Assembly (NCBI RefSeq): GCF_963666665.1
Contig: NZ_OY762999.1
Coordinates: forward strand, 539,501 to 603,500
DNA length: 64,000 bases
Reading direction: 5' to 3'
Source: Maridesulfovibrio sp.
GTDB taxonomy: Bacteria > Desulfobacterota > Desulfovibrionia > Desulfovibrionales > Desulfovibrionaceae
Shown here: in pieces, positions 41,495-49,810 of the stretch
Position numbering within the stretch: position 1 is the stretch's first letter
How the letters are laid out: each line of letters begins with the position of its first letter
Notes under the pieces: generated by a model
What the model saw: only the letters and a program-made list of their open reading frames with translations
The model's database searches: none
Told to the model about the DNA's origin: nothing
Program-made: the position numbers and the translations under genes

Positions 41495-43192
41495 TTACAG
41501 AAGATTTTTTATGTCGAGATAGTTCCGGTAAAGTCTTTTGCTGATGCGTGAGAACTTATCGAGGTCGGAAACAATTTCGAGTCCGGGGATGATTGCCCTT
41601 GTTACCGGGATCTCGAGATCCTTGCGGGTAAGGTCTACGTAGTAGGGGGCAAATCCGTTGGCTGCCAGAGTGTTTTCAATAACCATTACATCACCTTCCG
41701 CACTTCCGGTGGTCAGGTCGGGCAGGTCTTCCAGCTTGCGTACCGGAAGCCCTTCCGGAATTTCAGAAGTGGGCGGTCCGGGGAACGGATATGGAATCTC
41801 GGTGAGTGCCGAGAGCAGGGCGCGTTTGCCGGAAAGCGAACAGCCGCCGCCCTTGTTAATGTCTCCGTGCTTGCCCACGGCAAAGGCGGTGTAGCAGGGG
41901 ATGCCCAGTTCGGATGTCATATCCTGAAACCATACGTTTATGCCGCTTTCTTGCATGGCATTAAGGTGTTTCTGGACTTCAGGGGCTTCGGATTCAATGG
42001 TGAAGCATCTCTCTTTATTAAAGGGAATGGTGGTGTTGCTGTCGCGTTCCAGAACTTCCAGCAGTCCGCTTAGGCGTGCTTCAGCCATGGTGTTTCCTGA
42101 GGCAAGTCCGGTGGAGCTGAGCCCGCTGAACAGGTTCTGCTCATCAAGGTTACAGAACAGGAATACATGCTGTACCGGAACTTTTGCCTGTACATGTTTT
42201 TCCCCGTCAAATTTTTCTGCAGGCATCCACCAGATTTCCTGACCTTCGTAAGGAGCTTCAAGGCCGAGGTTATCGGGGTTGATTGCCGGAACTTCTTTAG
42301 AAATCTCAGCGTATGATCCTTTGCTGACAGGCAGGGATGCTGTGCGGTTGGCAACGCCGGATTTGCCGATGCTTGCGTAGGAACTTACCCTTTCGGCAAC
42401 TTCCATGGCACAGGATACACAGGCCTGCTCATAGGTGAATCCTCGGCCGTAACTGGTCTGGATGGCGCGCAGGGAGTTGCTCAAACATCCGTTGTCGGTG
42501 CGGTTGTCGACCATCCAGTGATGAAGCACGGCAAAGGGACTGAGGCATCCTTTCTGACGCATCTGAGGTCCCATGAATACGCCGATAGCTTCAAGCTTCT
42601 TATTGGCATTGGCGGTGACTTCCTCGATGGGTGCGCGCTCTTTGGCCGGGGGAAGTTTTGATTCATTTTCCAGTTTTTCTCGGATAGCGGAGGCGGTAGT
42701 GAAATCTTTGGAAGGCAGCTCTTCGTTCATGTAGAGCTGTTCAATCCCGGCTTCTTCAATTGTGGGCAGTTCCTCATGCATTTCCATGTTTTCAGAGAAA
42801 ATACCGGTCCATTTGTTATGCAGGGGCTGGTCTGGCAACAGATGGGAGCGTAGGTGCAGAGTCGGGCTGTATTCCTTGAGTTCTTGCGCATCAAAGGTTG
42901 CTTCTACTTCAGAACGCAGAGAGTCAAGGCGGGGATGGGTGATGACTGCTTCGTAAATGAGGGCGGCAAGAATGTTCTTTTTAGGATCGTCCTTGATTTC
43001 CTCGATCAGTTTTTGGATTTTGCGGGTGCGGTGCTTGCCCAGCATGTCCAGCATATGGCGGTGCATGAATTCATCGTATGGATGTTCTTCCAGATAGGTC
43101 AGTACTTCAGAGAAGCTCAGGTTGGGACCGGGGAACGCGGCAAAGCATCCGGTTCCGGAAAGGGTGTCCATGAGTTTGAGTTCGTAGCGCAT
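41495..43192 (-). CDS. YcaO-like protein with N-terminal extension, 565 aa
   Basis: YcaO proteins use ATP to activate amide bonds in peptides or proteins (azoline, thioamide or amidine formation). The YcaO core begins near residue 205, with SLRAIQTSYGRGFTYEQACVSCAMEVAERVSSY, NTMAEARLSGLLEVLERDSNTTIPFN (ATP-site Glu/Arg motif ExxER) and the late ALTEIPYPFPGPP segment. The first 200 residues are an extra helical, acidic region. No precursor peptide, TfuA or dehydrogenase gene is adjacent, so the substrate is unknown. Standalone YcaO proteins acting on a ribosomal or metabolic protein are one possibility. Start ATG follows GGGGA. Confidence 0.85.
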   Translation of the reverse strand: MRYELKLMDTLSGTGCFAAFPGPNLSFSEVLTYLEEHPYDEFMHRHMLDMLGKHRTRKIQKLIEEIKDDPKKNILAALIYEAVITHPRLDSLRSEVEATFDAQELKEYSPTLHLRSHLLPDQPLHNKWTGIFSENMEMHEELPTIEEAGIEQLYMNEELPSKDFTTASAIREKLENESKLPPAKERAPIEEVTANANKKLEAIGVFMGPQMRQKGCLSPFAVLHHWMVDNRTDNGCLSNSLRAIQTSYGRGFTYEQACVSCAMEVAERVSSYASIGKSGVANRTASLPVSKGSYAEISKEVPAINPDNLGLEAPYEGQEIWWMPAEKFDGEKHVQAKVPVQHVFLFCNLDEQNLFSGLSSTGLASGNTMAEARLSGLLEVLERDSNTTIPFNKERCFTIESEAPEVQKHLNAMQESGINVWFQDMTSELGIPCYTAFAVGKHGDINKGGGCSLSGKRALLSALTEIPYPFPGPPTSEIPEGLPVRKLEDLPDLTTGSAEGDVMVIENTLAANGFAPYYVDLTRKDLEIPVTRAIIPGLEIVSDLDKFSRISKRLYRNYLDIKNLL

Positions 43193-43342
43193 ATTTTCCC
43201 CTGATTATTGTTTTCTGAAATTAATTTTTTCAGTAATTAAATATTGAGTCGGTCAGCGAGTGTTATCCTTATCCTTGATGGATGTCACGTCAACTTCCGA
43301 CCGTGAAGGTATGATATTTAAAGCGTCAAGTGAAGAGGGAAT

Positions 43343-44020
43343 ATGCATTCGAAAAAATCTCATTCAAAAAAAATGATTCTGCATGCTACTGTTATTATGG
43401 CGTTCGTGGGTATCCTTTCTTTTGCGTTGGAGCATTACGGGGAGGGGCACCTTTCCGCACTCACTGCATGGATTGAAGCCAGCGGTAACTTTGCTCCCTT
43501 CTTGTTTATGGTCATAAATGTGATCGGAATGGTGCTGGTGATTCCCCAGACACTGTTTACGGTGGTAGCTGGAGTCCTTTTCGGCGCCGTGAAAGGAACG
43601 GTCATGTGTTTGGTCAGCATGGCTGTGGGGTCTTCTTTGTCTTTCCTTCTGGGAAGGTTCGTGTTGCGCGGGCGGGTGTTTAAGAGATTTCGCAATGATC
43701 CGAATTTTATGAAAATGGAAATGCTCAGCCGTAAGCATCCGTTAAAGGTTCTGGCTTTAAGCAGGATTGTTCCTGTGGTTCCTTATTCTGTTGCCAACTA
43801 TCTTTGGGCGGCAACTGGTGTGCGCTTCCTGCCGTTCCTGATCATGAGTGTTGTTTGTTTGATTCCTGAGACCGTTTTTATGACTGCCGGTGGGCATCTG
43901 TTGTCCTCCGGAGTACGCATGGGTACTGTGAATTGGAAAATGCTGGCTGTGCTGGCAGCCGCAGCAGTGCTGATAGCTATATTGGTTCGAGCCGTGAGGC
44001 GAAGCCTTGATCAGGAATGA
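43343..44020 (+). CDS. TVP38/TMEM64-family membrane protein, 225 aa
   Basis: Integral membrane protein of the DedA/VTT superfamily with about six hydrophobic segments. The VTT core is readable: GMVLVIPQTLFTVVAGVLFGAVKGTVMCLVSMAVGSSLSFLLGRFVLRG, and SRIVPVVPYSVANYLWAATGVRFLPFLIMS. Members act as lipid scramblases or influence membrane homeostasis. The exact role here is not known. GAGGGAA ribosome site; divergent from the YcaO gene. Confidence 0.9.
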   Translation: MHSKKSHSKKMILHATVIMAFVGILSFALEHYGEGHLSALTAWIEASGNFAPFLFMVINVIGMVLVIPQTLFTVVAGVLFGAVKGTVMCLVSMAVGSSLSFLLGRFVLRGRVFKRFRNDPNFMKMEMLSRKHPLKVLALSRIVPVVPYSVANYLWAATGVRFLPFLIMSVVCLIPETVFMTAGGHLLSSGVRMGTVNWKMLAVLAAAAVLIAILVRAVRRSLDQE

Positions 44021-44055
44021 TTATTCGGCTTCGAAAATGAAAAAAAAGGTTGATA

Positions 44056-45273
44056 TTATTTGAGTATTGTCGCCATGGATTTTTGACCAGACTCGAATTG
44101 CATCACATAAAGTGGTTTTTCCGCTCCATTGCCTTGAAATGATATTTTGCCACTTACTCCTTCAAAGTCCTTAATCTGGACAAGTCCATTGCGAACTGCT
44201 GTGGCGGTGGTGCCATGATTTTGTGCGGTTGCAGCGAGAAGCATGATTGAATCGAATCCCAGGGCTGCGTAGCCTGTCCGGGGAGGATTGCCGAACAGTC
44301 CTTTGTAAGACTCAACAAAAGAACGTACCAACGGTGCTTCACTATCCATGGCCGCCTGAGCTGCAAAATAGACGGTTGAGGGATAATCCTGCATGGGCTG
44401 CTGCATGGGAACAGTATCGAACGATGTCCCTCCGAGTATGGAATAAGTCTGTCCGCTTTGTTGCAGTTGTCCAAGTATTTTCGCGGCAATATTGGCCGGG
44501 GCGAAGATTACAACTGTTTCCACTTGTGGTTTGGCTGGATCAGTTTCCCGTTTCTGGATAGTAATGCCTGCTGCGCTGTCCACAAAGTCGTTAACCCCAA
44601 CGGTGTCATTTATCACCGTGCTGTTCGTTGGTTGCGGGGGAGTCAGTTCTTGCAGTTTTGTGCTGATGAAAGACAAATCCGGGTCCAGTTCGGTAATGCG
44701 TATCTCTGCCATAATTTTACCGCCGTTGCGTTTGAAGCGACGGGCGTAACTGTCTGCCTGACGGGCGGTGCTGTCAGCAAGGTCAGAACGGATCAGCATG
44801 ATGTTGCTGACTTGCATTGTATTGCTGGTGAACTCTGCCAGCAGCTGACCTGTTTTGATGTCGGGAACGGCAAGGCTGAAAATATTTGAGCCCATATGCG
44901 AGAGCGCGTCTGCCTGTGCACCGGTACATAAAAATGGAAGTTGGACGGCTTGAAATGCCGGTCCGGCGGTGAGGGCTGCATTGTCATCAATTATCCCGGT
45001 AGCGGCAACGATTCCTTTGGATTGGGCCAATTTATTTGCACCGTCAAGAATTCCTGTTGTTTCTCCTGTGGAGGTTTCAACTTCGATTCTTATTTTAATA
45101 TCGCTTTTGGATTTATTGATTTTTTGCACCGCCAGCAGTGCTCCGTTCAAGGCTTCCTGAGCGGTTGGAGCTTGACTGCCCCGGAGCCCGAACATAGCGC
45201 CCAGTACGATTTCTCCGGCATGCAGCGGAACGGGCATGCAGATTATAGCCAGCAGCAATACGAAAATTTTCAT
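44056..45273 (-). CDS. LivK-like periplasmic receptor (ABC substrate-binding), 405 aa
   Basis: A signal peptide (VPLHAGEIVLG) is followed by a type I periplasmic binding fold: VLGAMFGLRGSQAPTAQEALNGALLAVQKIN, GILDGANKLAQSKGIVAATGIIDD, LPFLCTGAQADALS, then a C-terminal TGYAALGFDSIMLLAATAQ and GVSGKISFQGNG. It is of the branched-chain amino acid receptor type. A 45-residue Pro/Thr insert near 210-250 separates the lobes. It overlaps the patatin gene by 4 bases (co-expressed); no transporter subunits adjacent. Confidence 0.85.
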   Translation of the reverse strand: MKIFVLLLAIICMPVPLHAGEIVLGAMFGLRGSQAPTAQEALNGALLAVQKINKSKSDIKIRIEVETSTGETTGILDGANKLAQSKGIVAATGIIDDNAALTAGPAFQAVQLPFLCTGAQADALSHMGSNIFSLAVPDIKTGQLLAEFTSNTMQVSNIMLIRSDLADSTARQADSYARRFKRNGGKIMAEIRITELDPDLSFISTKLQELTPPQPTNSTVINDTVGVNDFVDSAAGITIQKRETDPAKPQVETVVIFAPANIAAKILGQLQQSGQTYSILGGTSFDTVPMQQPMQDYPSTVYFAAQAAMDSEAPLVRSFVESYKGLFGNPPRTGYAALGFDSIMLLAATAQNHGTTATAVRNGLVQIKDFEGVSGKISFQGNGAEKPLYVMQFESGQKSMATILK

Positions 45274-46430
45274 ACACCGCTCCCCCTACGGTCTTTGTGT
45301 GTTTTGACTATTTTAAATGTACGTTTTTTGGGAGATTCTTCAGTCCTAGGTTGCTCCGGCTCTTTCGCTGCAGAAGTTCCTTGTTTCATTCTTTCCAAGG
45401 CCTCTTCATGTTTTTTCTCTTCAGCAGCAGCCCTTTCCTGTTCCAGTTTAAGTTCCGCCTCTTTCTTTTGCCGTTCTGCTTCGCGCAGTTTCATCTTGGT
45501 TTTAAATTCTGAGACAGCTTCCTTGAATTCTGATTTTTTATTGGTGAAGGCGACTTTGCCTGCATGAACGATTTCAGTGAGTTTCTTTACTTCCCATAGT
45601 TCGATGGGCCGGGGATGTTTGATGTAGACCGGAATGATTTCATAGTGGTGCATATCGATGGAAAGAGGAAGCTGGCTGGTGAGAATGGATCGTTTGAAGA
45701 TGCGTGAGGTGTTGAAGTAGCTTGAGACAAAGCTGTCCGGTTCAGGGTTGCAGGCATCGTCAAAGTAGATGGCGATAATGATATCTATCTGCCGCTTAAC
45801 GCATTCCATTACCGGAACCGGAGAAGAAAAAGCACCGTCGATGAGGCGCTTGCCGTCAACATTTCCCGGGGGCATGAGCGGGTATATGGCGCTGCTGGCA
45901 TAAATGGCCTGTGCAAGGTTGCCTTTATCAAGGATAACCGGTTTTCCGGTTTCAAGGTCGGTGGTGGCAATCAGGGTTTTGGGAGAGAGATCGGAAATGT
46001 CGGTTTTTTTGAACAGGGTTTCATAGGTCCGGCGTAGACAGTCTGTTTTAAGGATGCCGGATTCGGCAGTGAATCTGCCCATGCCGGTGCTGGCTATTTC
46101 AAGTACTGAATTATAGTCTACGTCGGTATAAAAACGCGGGTCTACGGTTTTGGAAAAGACTTCCTGAATCTGCTTGAGATCATATCCTGCCCCCATGAAT
46201 CCAGCCAGCAGTGCACCGCCGCTGACCCCGATGACAAGGTCAAGAGTTACCTTTTCTTCCTGCAGAAATTCTATGAAAGGCAGTGCGCAGAAGGATTTTA
46301 TACCTTCCGAACCGATAATTAAAGCGACGGAAGGACGTTCAGGGGCTTTAGGAGCCTTTTCCTGTTCTTCTGTTGCACTTTCGTTTTCGATAGAATCGGG
46401 TTTACTGTTCTTCTCCATCTTCTCTCCCAT
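45270..46430 (-). CDS. Patatin-like phospholipase, 386 aa
   Basis: Catalytic Ser-Asp dyad: S70 in GVSGG and D198 in IDGAF. The oxyanion region (ALIIGSEGIKSF) departs from the usual GGGxxG, so activity may be altered. Residues 300-386 form a Lys/Glu-rich coiled coil and basic tail (EAERQKKEAELKLEQERAAAEE-type), unusual for short bacterial patatins. No signal peptide. First gene of a two-gene unit with the LivK-like receptor. ATG 46418, which lies just after GGGAGAG, is an alternative start. Confidence 0.85.
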   Translation of the reverse strand: MGEKMEKNSKPDSIENESATEEQEKAPKAPERPSVALIIGSEGIKSFCALPFIEFLQEEKVTLDLVIGVSGGALLAGFMGAGYDLKQIQEVFSKTVDPRFYTDVDYNSVLEIASTGMGRFTAESGILKTDCLRRTYETLFKKTDISDLSPKTLIATTDLETGKPVILDKGNLAQAIYASSAIYPLMPPGNVDGKRLIDGAFSSPVPVMECVKRQIDIIIAIYFDDACNPEPDSFVSSYFNTSRIFKRSILTSQLPLSIDMHHYEIIPVYIKHPRPIELWEVKKLTEIVHAGKVAFTNKKSEFKEAVSEFKTKMKLREAERQKKEAELKLEQERAAAEEKKHEEALERMKQGTSAAKEPEQPRTEESPKKRTFKIVKTHKDRRGSGV

Positions 46431-46477
46431 GCTTTAATGCAAAAGATACATGGGCTGCGTGGAAAAAACAATATTAA

Positions 46478-47041
46478 TTACCCGGAGATGGACTCCAGAA
46501 AGGATTTGAATGCCGAGAACATTTTATCGACCATTACCGCTACACCTTCGCTGTTTGGGTGTACTCCGTCGGATTGGTAGAATTCGGGCAGTTCACCGAT
46601 CCCTTCGGTCAAAGACGGGTAGAGGGGAACGCTGAATTTATCGGCAACGTCTGTGAAGATGCGCTTAAATTCAGAGGAGTAGGATTGCGGGGTGAAATTC
46701 ATGGGTTTGAAGCCCAGCAGCAGGACAGGAATTTTTGCTTCCTGAAAAGCTTCGACCATGCGGGAGAGGTTTATTTTGGTCTGTTCGGGGTCCATGAGCT
46801 GGAAACAGTCATTTGCACCGAATTCGATGTATGCTGCATCCGGTTCACTTTCAATAACATTGGCAAGGCGGAATAGCCCGTCCGCGGAAGTGTCCCCGGA
46901 CAGGCCGAAATTATTAATTGCCACATGGAAGCCTTCTTCAAGCAGTTTGCGTTCAAGCTGTGCCGGAAGGGAACTGTAAGCAGGAAGACCGTAACCTTCG
47001 GTTAAGCTGTCCCCGAATGCTGCCAATGTGATTTTAGCCAT
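46478..47041 (-). CDS. GDSL-type esterase (TesA-like), 187 aa
   Basis: SGNH hydrolase blocks are present: I at FGDSLTEGYGLP (S12), II Gly in NNFGLSGDT, III YIEFGANDCF and V DGVHPNSEG (Asp/His). Similar to arylesterase/thioesterase I, but lacking a signal peptide, so cytoplasmic. ATG 47041 gives the normal family start; the longer frame from 47098 overlaps the upstream gene. It lies 2 bases downstream of the 177-aa gene and is co-directional. Confidence 0.9.
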   Translation of the reverse strand: MAKITLAAFGDSLTEGYGLPAYSSLPAQLERKLLEEGFHVAINNFGLSGDTSADGLFRLANVIESEPDAAYIEFGANDCFQLMDPEQTKINLSRMVEAFQEAKIPVLLLGFKPMNFTPQSYSSEFKRIFTDVADKFSVPLYPSLTEGIGELPEFYQSDGVHPNSEGVAVMVDKMFSAFKSFLESISG

Positions 47042-47043
47042 GC

Positions 47044-47577
47044 CTATTTTTCTCCTTCGCGCAGCCAGCTCTGGAAACGTGAAACTTCGTCCTTCCACTG
47101 TTCCGAGATGCGGACGGTGATGAATTCTTTAAAGACGTGGTCAAAGAGGGAGATACATTTTTCGATCAAATAAATCTTTTCCAGAAATTTTGCGTCCGGG
47201 TCGTCCCCTTCCTCGTCTTTCATTTCCACTTTGGGAGTTTTCAGCCCGCTCATGGTGAAATCTTCAGCCTTGAGCTGAACCTGCCAGAGGTTTTCGTCGA
47301 TCTCCATCTTCAACTGACAGCGGGTGACTTTCTTTCCGGTGCGCAGGCCGTAGAGAACTTCGGTCATATCTCCGCTTGCGGAGTTTACTGTGGCGGTGTC
47401 AACGTTCTCGCCGTCGCCGCCCTGAACTGACATGCGTTGTTCCATGTAGAGCAAGAAGCGTTCGCCGTTATCCAGTTCAAACATTCCGTCCTGAATTTCA
47501 CTTTTATACCAGAGCCAGGTCAGGAAGTCCTGACCCAGAAGAGTGTTTTCCCTTTCGGCTAACATCATGAGGTCCAT
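47044..47577 (-). CDS. Hypothetical protein paired with short RdgC, 177 aa
   Basis: A soluble acidic protein with LAERENTLLGQDFLTWLWYKSEIQDGMFELDNGERF at the N-terminus and a C-terminal helical stretch ending SRFQSWLREGEK. The same pattern is, as I recall, common next to RdgC-like genes in Desulfovibrio-type genomes. It lies between rdgC (34 bases upstream) and the esterase. It is probably a functional partner of RdgC, but the role is unknown. Confidence 0.75.
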   Translation of the reverse strand: MDLMMLAERENTLLGQDFLTWLWYKSEIQDGMFELDNGERFLLYMEQRMSVQGGDGENVDTATVNSASGDMTEVLYGLRTGKKVTRCQLKMEIDENLWQVQLKAEDFTMSGLKTPKVEMKDEEGDDPDAKFLEKIYLIEKCISLFDHVFKEFITVRISEQWKDEVSRFQSWLREGEK

Positions 47578-47611
47578 AACTGGTGCTCCTTTGAGTAGAT
47601 TCTTTGATTCC

Positions 47612-48229
47612 CTATCCTACAAAGTAGGTGGGGTCGAGCGATTCGAGTTTCTGTACAGCCTCTTCGCCGAGGATTTCCATGGCCAGAAAGAAGGGAGTCA
47701 GCGGTTCAAGGGTCAGTTCGAAAGTGTCTGAAAAATGGTCCGTAAACAGGTCCATTACCTTGGAGTTGGTGGCAGCAAGGTAAACCCGGTTTTCCGGTAC
47801 GTTCCAAACCACGTCGAAAACTGCCGGAATGGGCAGGGAGCGTGCGCGCAGCTTGAGGGTAACTTGTTCCTTGATTTCCCTTTTGCGGTCGCGGGAGATG
47901 AAATTTTTTCCCTCTTTCTTGGCTTCAGCAAGCTCATGGTTCAGCGCGATCTGGAAATGCTTTTTCAGAACTGCGGGCTGAATTCTGCGGGTATCAAGGC
48001 GCAGGGAAAAGGTGAAGTACTGGGCCTTTTCCGGCGGTGATACAGCCCATTTGTCATCAAGCATATCATCCATGTTTACCCAGCCGAAGGAACGTTCTTC
48101 AGCGGTATGGTCGATGTCCTTGAATGCGAATTTAGCTAATTTTTCGGGTATTTCCCGGATCAGATCATCGCTGACTTCTTCCAGAATTCTGTATCTGGTT
48201 ATTCCTGTGCTGGCTGAAAGTATTGGCAA
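47612..48229 (-). CDS. rdgC: RdgC-like recombination-associated protein, short form, 205 aa
   Basis: RdgC forms a ring on duplex DNA and limits RecA loading. The stretch AQYFTFSLRLDTRRIQPAVLKKHFQIALNHELAEAKKEGKNFISRDRKREIKEQVTLKLRARSLPIPAVFDVVWN matches RdgC, as do the end segments on DLFTDHFSDTFELTLEPLTPFF. E. coli RdgC has about 300 residues; this is a 205-residue form, so part of the ring architecture may differ. The start is TTG, with GGAG 6 bases before it. Confidence 0.82.
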   Translation of the reverse strand: MPILSASTGITRYRILEEVSDDLIREIPEKLAKFAFKDIDHTAEERSFGWVNMDDMLDDKWAVSPPEKAQYFTFSLRLDTRRIQPAVLKKHFQIALNHELAEAKKEGKNFISRDRKREIKEQVTLKLRARSLPIPAVFDVVWNVPENRVYLAATNSKVMDLFTDHFSDTFELTLEPLTPFFLAMEILGEEAVQKLESLDPTYFVG

Positions 48230-48472
48230 AGTATGCTCCTTGAACCGACTGTCACCCTTTTGGCACTGCCGGATTTATTTCGCTGTGATGATAAATGCAA
48301 ACGTTATCTGTTATGACCATTTTTTCAGGATGTAAAGGGAAAGAATACCCTATCTGCTGAGTATGGCATATTAGGTGCATAATATATTTCAGTTGTAGAA
48401 GATTGTAAATCAGGTAACGGCCCAAAGGAGGATTCAGTCAGTATGAGCTGAAGCAAGCCGGTGGAGGTCATT
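48230..48472. promoter_or_regulatory. Divergent intergenic region between rdgC and small Cys-rich gene
   Basis: 243 AT-rich bases. An AAAGGAGG site at 48424-48431 precedes a two-codon frame (ATG AGC TGA at 48443), which is unlikely to be a gene. No clear promoter boxes. Confidence 0.25.
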
Positions 48473-48676
48473 ATGACTCTCATTGAAGTACGCACCGAAG
48501 GTAACTATATAACAATTGGTAATCAGCGTAGAAAAAAGTTGACATCCGACGGATGCAACGAGCCGTTTAAGGATCGTTTCTGGTGTCCGCGCAAGAAGTG
48601 GTTTATGAAAAGCCCATGCCCTTTCATAAACAAAATTGAGTGCGGAAACTATAGGCATATGTGCGGCTCACTATAA
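48473..48676 (+). CDS. Small Cys-rich protein, 67 aa
   Basis: Starts MTLIEVRTEGNYITIGNQRRKK; five Cys are spread along the rest (GCNE, WCPR, PCPF, ECGN, MCGS). ATG 48473 follows GGAGG by 5 bases; the open frame begins at a GTG at 48461. Basic, no signal peptide. A metal-binding or redox role is possible, but no family is recognised. Confidence 0.65.
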   Translation: MTLIEVRTEGNYITIGNQRRKKLTSDGCNEPFKDRFWCPRKKWFMKSPCPFINKIECGNYRHMCGSL

Positions 48677-48710
48677 TTGCTCAGCACTGGCAGAATTTTT
48701 GTAACTCCTC

Positions 48711-48739
48711 TTGCTTTTGGTTTGGCCGGGTCATAATAT
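48711..48739 (+). promoter_or_regulatory. Sigma-70-like promoter
   Basis: TTGCTT, 17-base spacer, TAATAT, ending 27 bases before the ATG at 48767 with GGAGGAG in between. Confidence 0.55.
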
Positions 48740-48766
48740 CCCTGTAAAACAAAAGCTGGAGGAGTT

Positions 48767-49141
48767 ATGGTTTCCGGTAATCCATATGAATTGCTGGCGG
48801 ATCGTCTCGAAAATATTGCCATACAGATTCGCGAGATTGAAGAAGAAGCGCGTGAAGTACTTTATGAAAAAAATGACGACAATGGCTATAGAGAATTGAT
48901 GCGCCGGAAAGCAATGGTATTGGCAGGGCTTTCCGATGAACTTGAGTCATTGGTTGAATCCGCTCCGTATGAGGTAAAAGAGCGCATTGAACGTTTTTCC
49001 CTTACTGCCTCCCAGTCCCTTCAGGTTGGCAGTGTCTTCTTTATGTCCGCACTTCTTTATCCGGATGATCATAAGGATGGGGAACCTAATGATTTAGATC
49101 TTTTTGCGGTAAAGGTCAGGGCAATGTCCGGAAGAGAATAA
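48767..49141 (+). CDS. Hypothetical helical protein, 124 aa
   Basis: A charged, mostly helical protein with an N-terminal coiled-coil (LADRLENIAIQIREIEEEAREVLYEKNDD). No Cys, no membrane segment. A strong GGAGGAG ribosome site and its own promoter indicate a real single-gene unit. No family recognised. Confidence 0.75.
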   Translation: MVSGNPYELLADRLENIAIQIREIEEEAREVLYEKNDDNGYRELMRRKAMVLAGLSDELESLVESAPYEVKERIERFSLTASQSLQVGSVFFMSALLYPDDHKDGEPNDLDLFAVKVRAMSGRE

Positions 49142-49191
49142 GTTAGCCCTTGCGCCTTTGTTTAACTGTGTTATTTTGTTTCTATGGGCGG

Positions 49192-49220
49192 TTGCTTTTG
49201 GCAATGTGTTAGTATATCAA
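49192..49220 (+). promoter_or_regulatory. Candidate sigma-70 promoter for the receiver gene
   Basis: TTGCTT, 17-base spacer, TATCAA, 71 bases upstream of the ATG at 49291. Confidence 0.35.
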
Positions 49221-49290
49221 ATGTGGTCGGGTCAAAGGGGGGACAGGTTGCCTTAGGGTGTCTGTTTTTGACTTAGTGCAGGGTATATAA

Positions 49291-49728
49291 ATGCTTAATG
49301 CAGAAAAAAATGCTGTCGGTGTAAAAGTTTTGGATGGAGCGGTCAGGCCTTTGAATATTTTACTTGCAGAAGATTGTGAGAACAATGTGCTTCTGGTGCA
49401 ATTGTACCTGAAGAAGTTTCCGTATTCCATTGATGTGGCTGAAAACGGCAGTGAAGCTTTTGAGTTGTTCCAACGTAAAGAATACGATGTAGTCCTCATG
49501 GACATCGAAATGCCTGTAACTGACGGTTACGAGGCTACTACACTTATGCGCGGTTTTGAGAAAGAACACAGCCGGGAAAAGACACCTATTGTAGCTGTTA
49601 CTGCACATGCTCTGCCGGAAAATGAAGATAAGGCCTATGAAGTTGGTTGTGATTACTTTTTGACCAAACCTGTTCGTAAGGCAGACCTGATCTCAGCTGT
49701 CCAGAAATACGGTGCTGGTGAAGTCTGA
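49291..49728 (+). CDS. CheY-like single-domain response regulator, 145 aa
   Basis: Receiver domain with all key residues: acidic pair E27/D28 (LLAEDCE), phospho-acceptor D71 (VVLMDIEMP), switch T104 (VAVTAHA) and K126 (FLTKPV). The N-terminal 20 residues are a short extension. No output domain, so it acts by protein contact or in a phosphorelay. No histidine kinase adjacent. AT-rich ribosome region; followed by a strong terminator. Confidence 0.92.
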   Translation: MLNAEKNAVGVKVLDGAVRPLNILLAEDCENNVLLVQLYLKKFPYSIDVAENGSEAFELFQRKEYDVVLMDIEMPVTDGYEATTLMRGFEKEHSREKTPIVAVTAHALPENEDKAYEVGCDYFLTKPVRKADLISAVQKYGAGEV

Positions 49729-49764
49729 TAATTTTACGCAATTAAATGAATTTTAAATAAAAAG

Positions 49765-49797
49765 GGCTGACATAATATCTATGTCAGCCTTTTTTAT
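49765..49797. terminator. Bidirectional terminator
   Basis: A perfect 10-bp stem (GGCTGACATA / TATGTCAGCC), 5-base loop, T-rich on both sides, between convergent receiver and dehydrogenase genes. Confidence 0.93.
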
Positions 49798-49810
49798 TTA
49801 GCGATATACT

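Noticed and set aside
48424..48451. Two-codon leader frame (ATG AGC TGA) after AAAGGAGG
   Set aside because: No attenuator structure or regulatory codons; likely chance.
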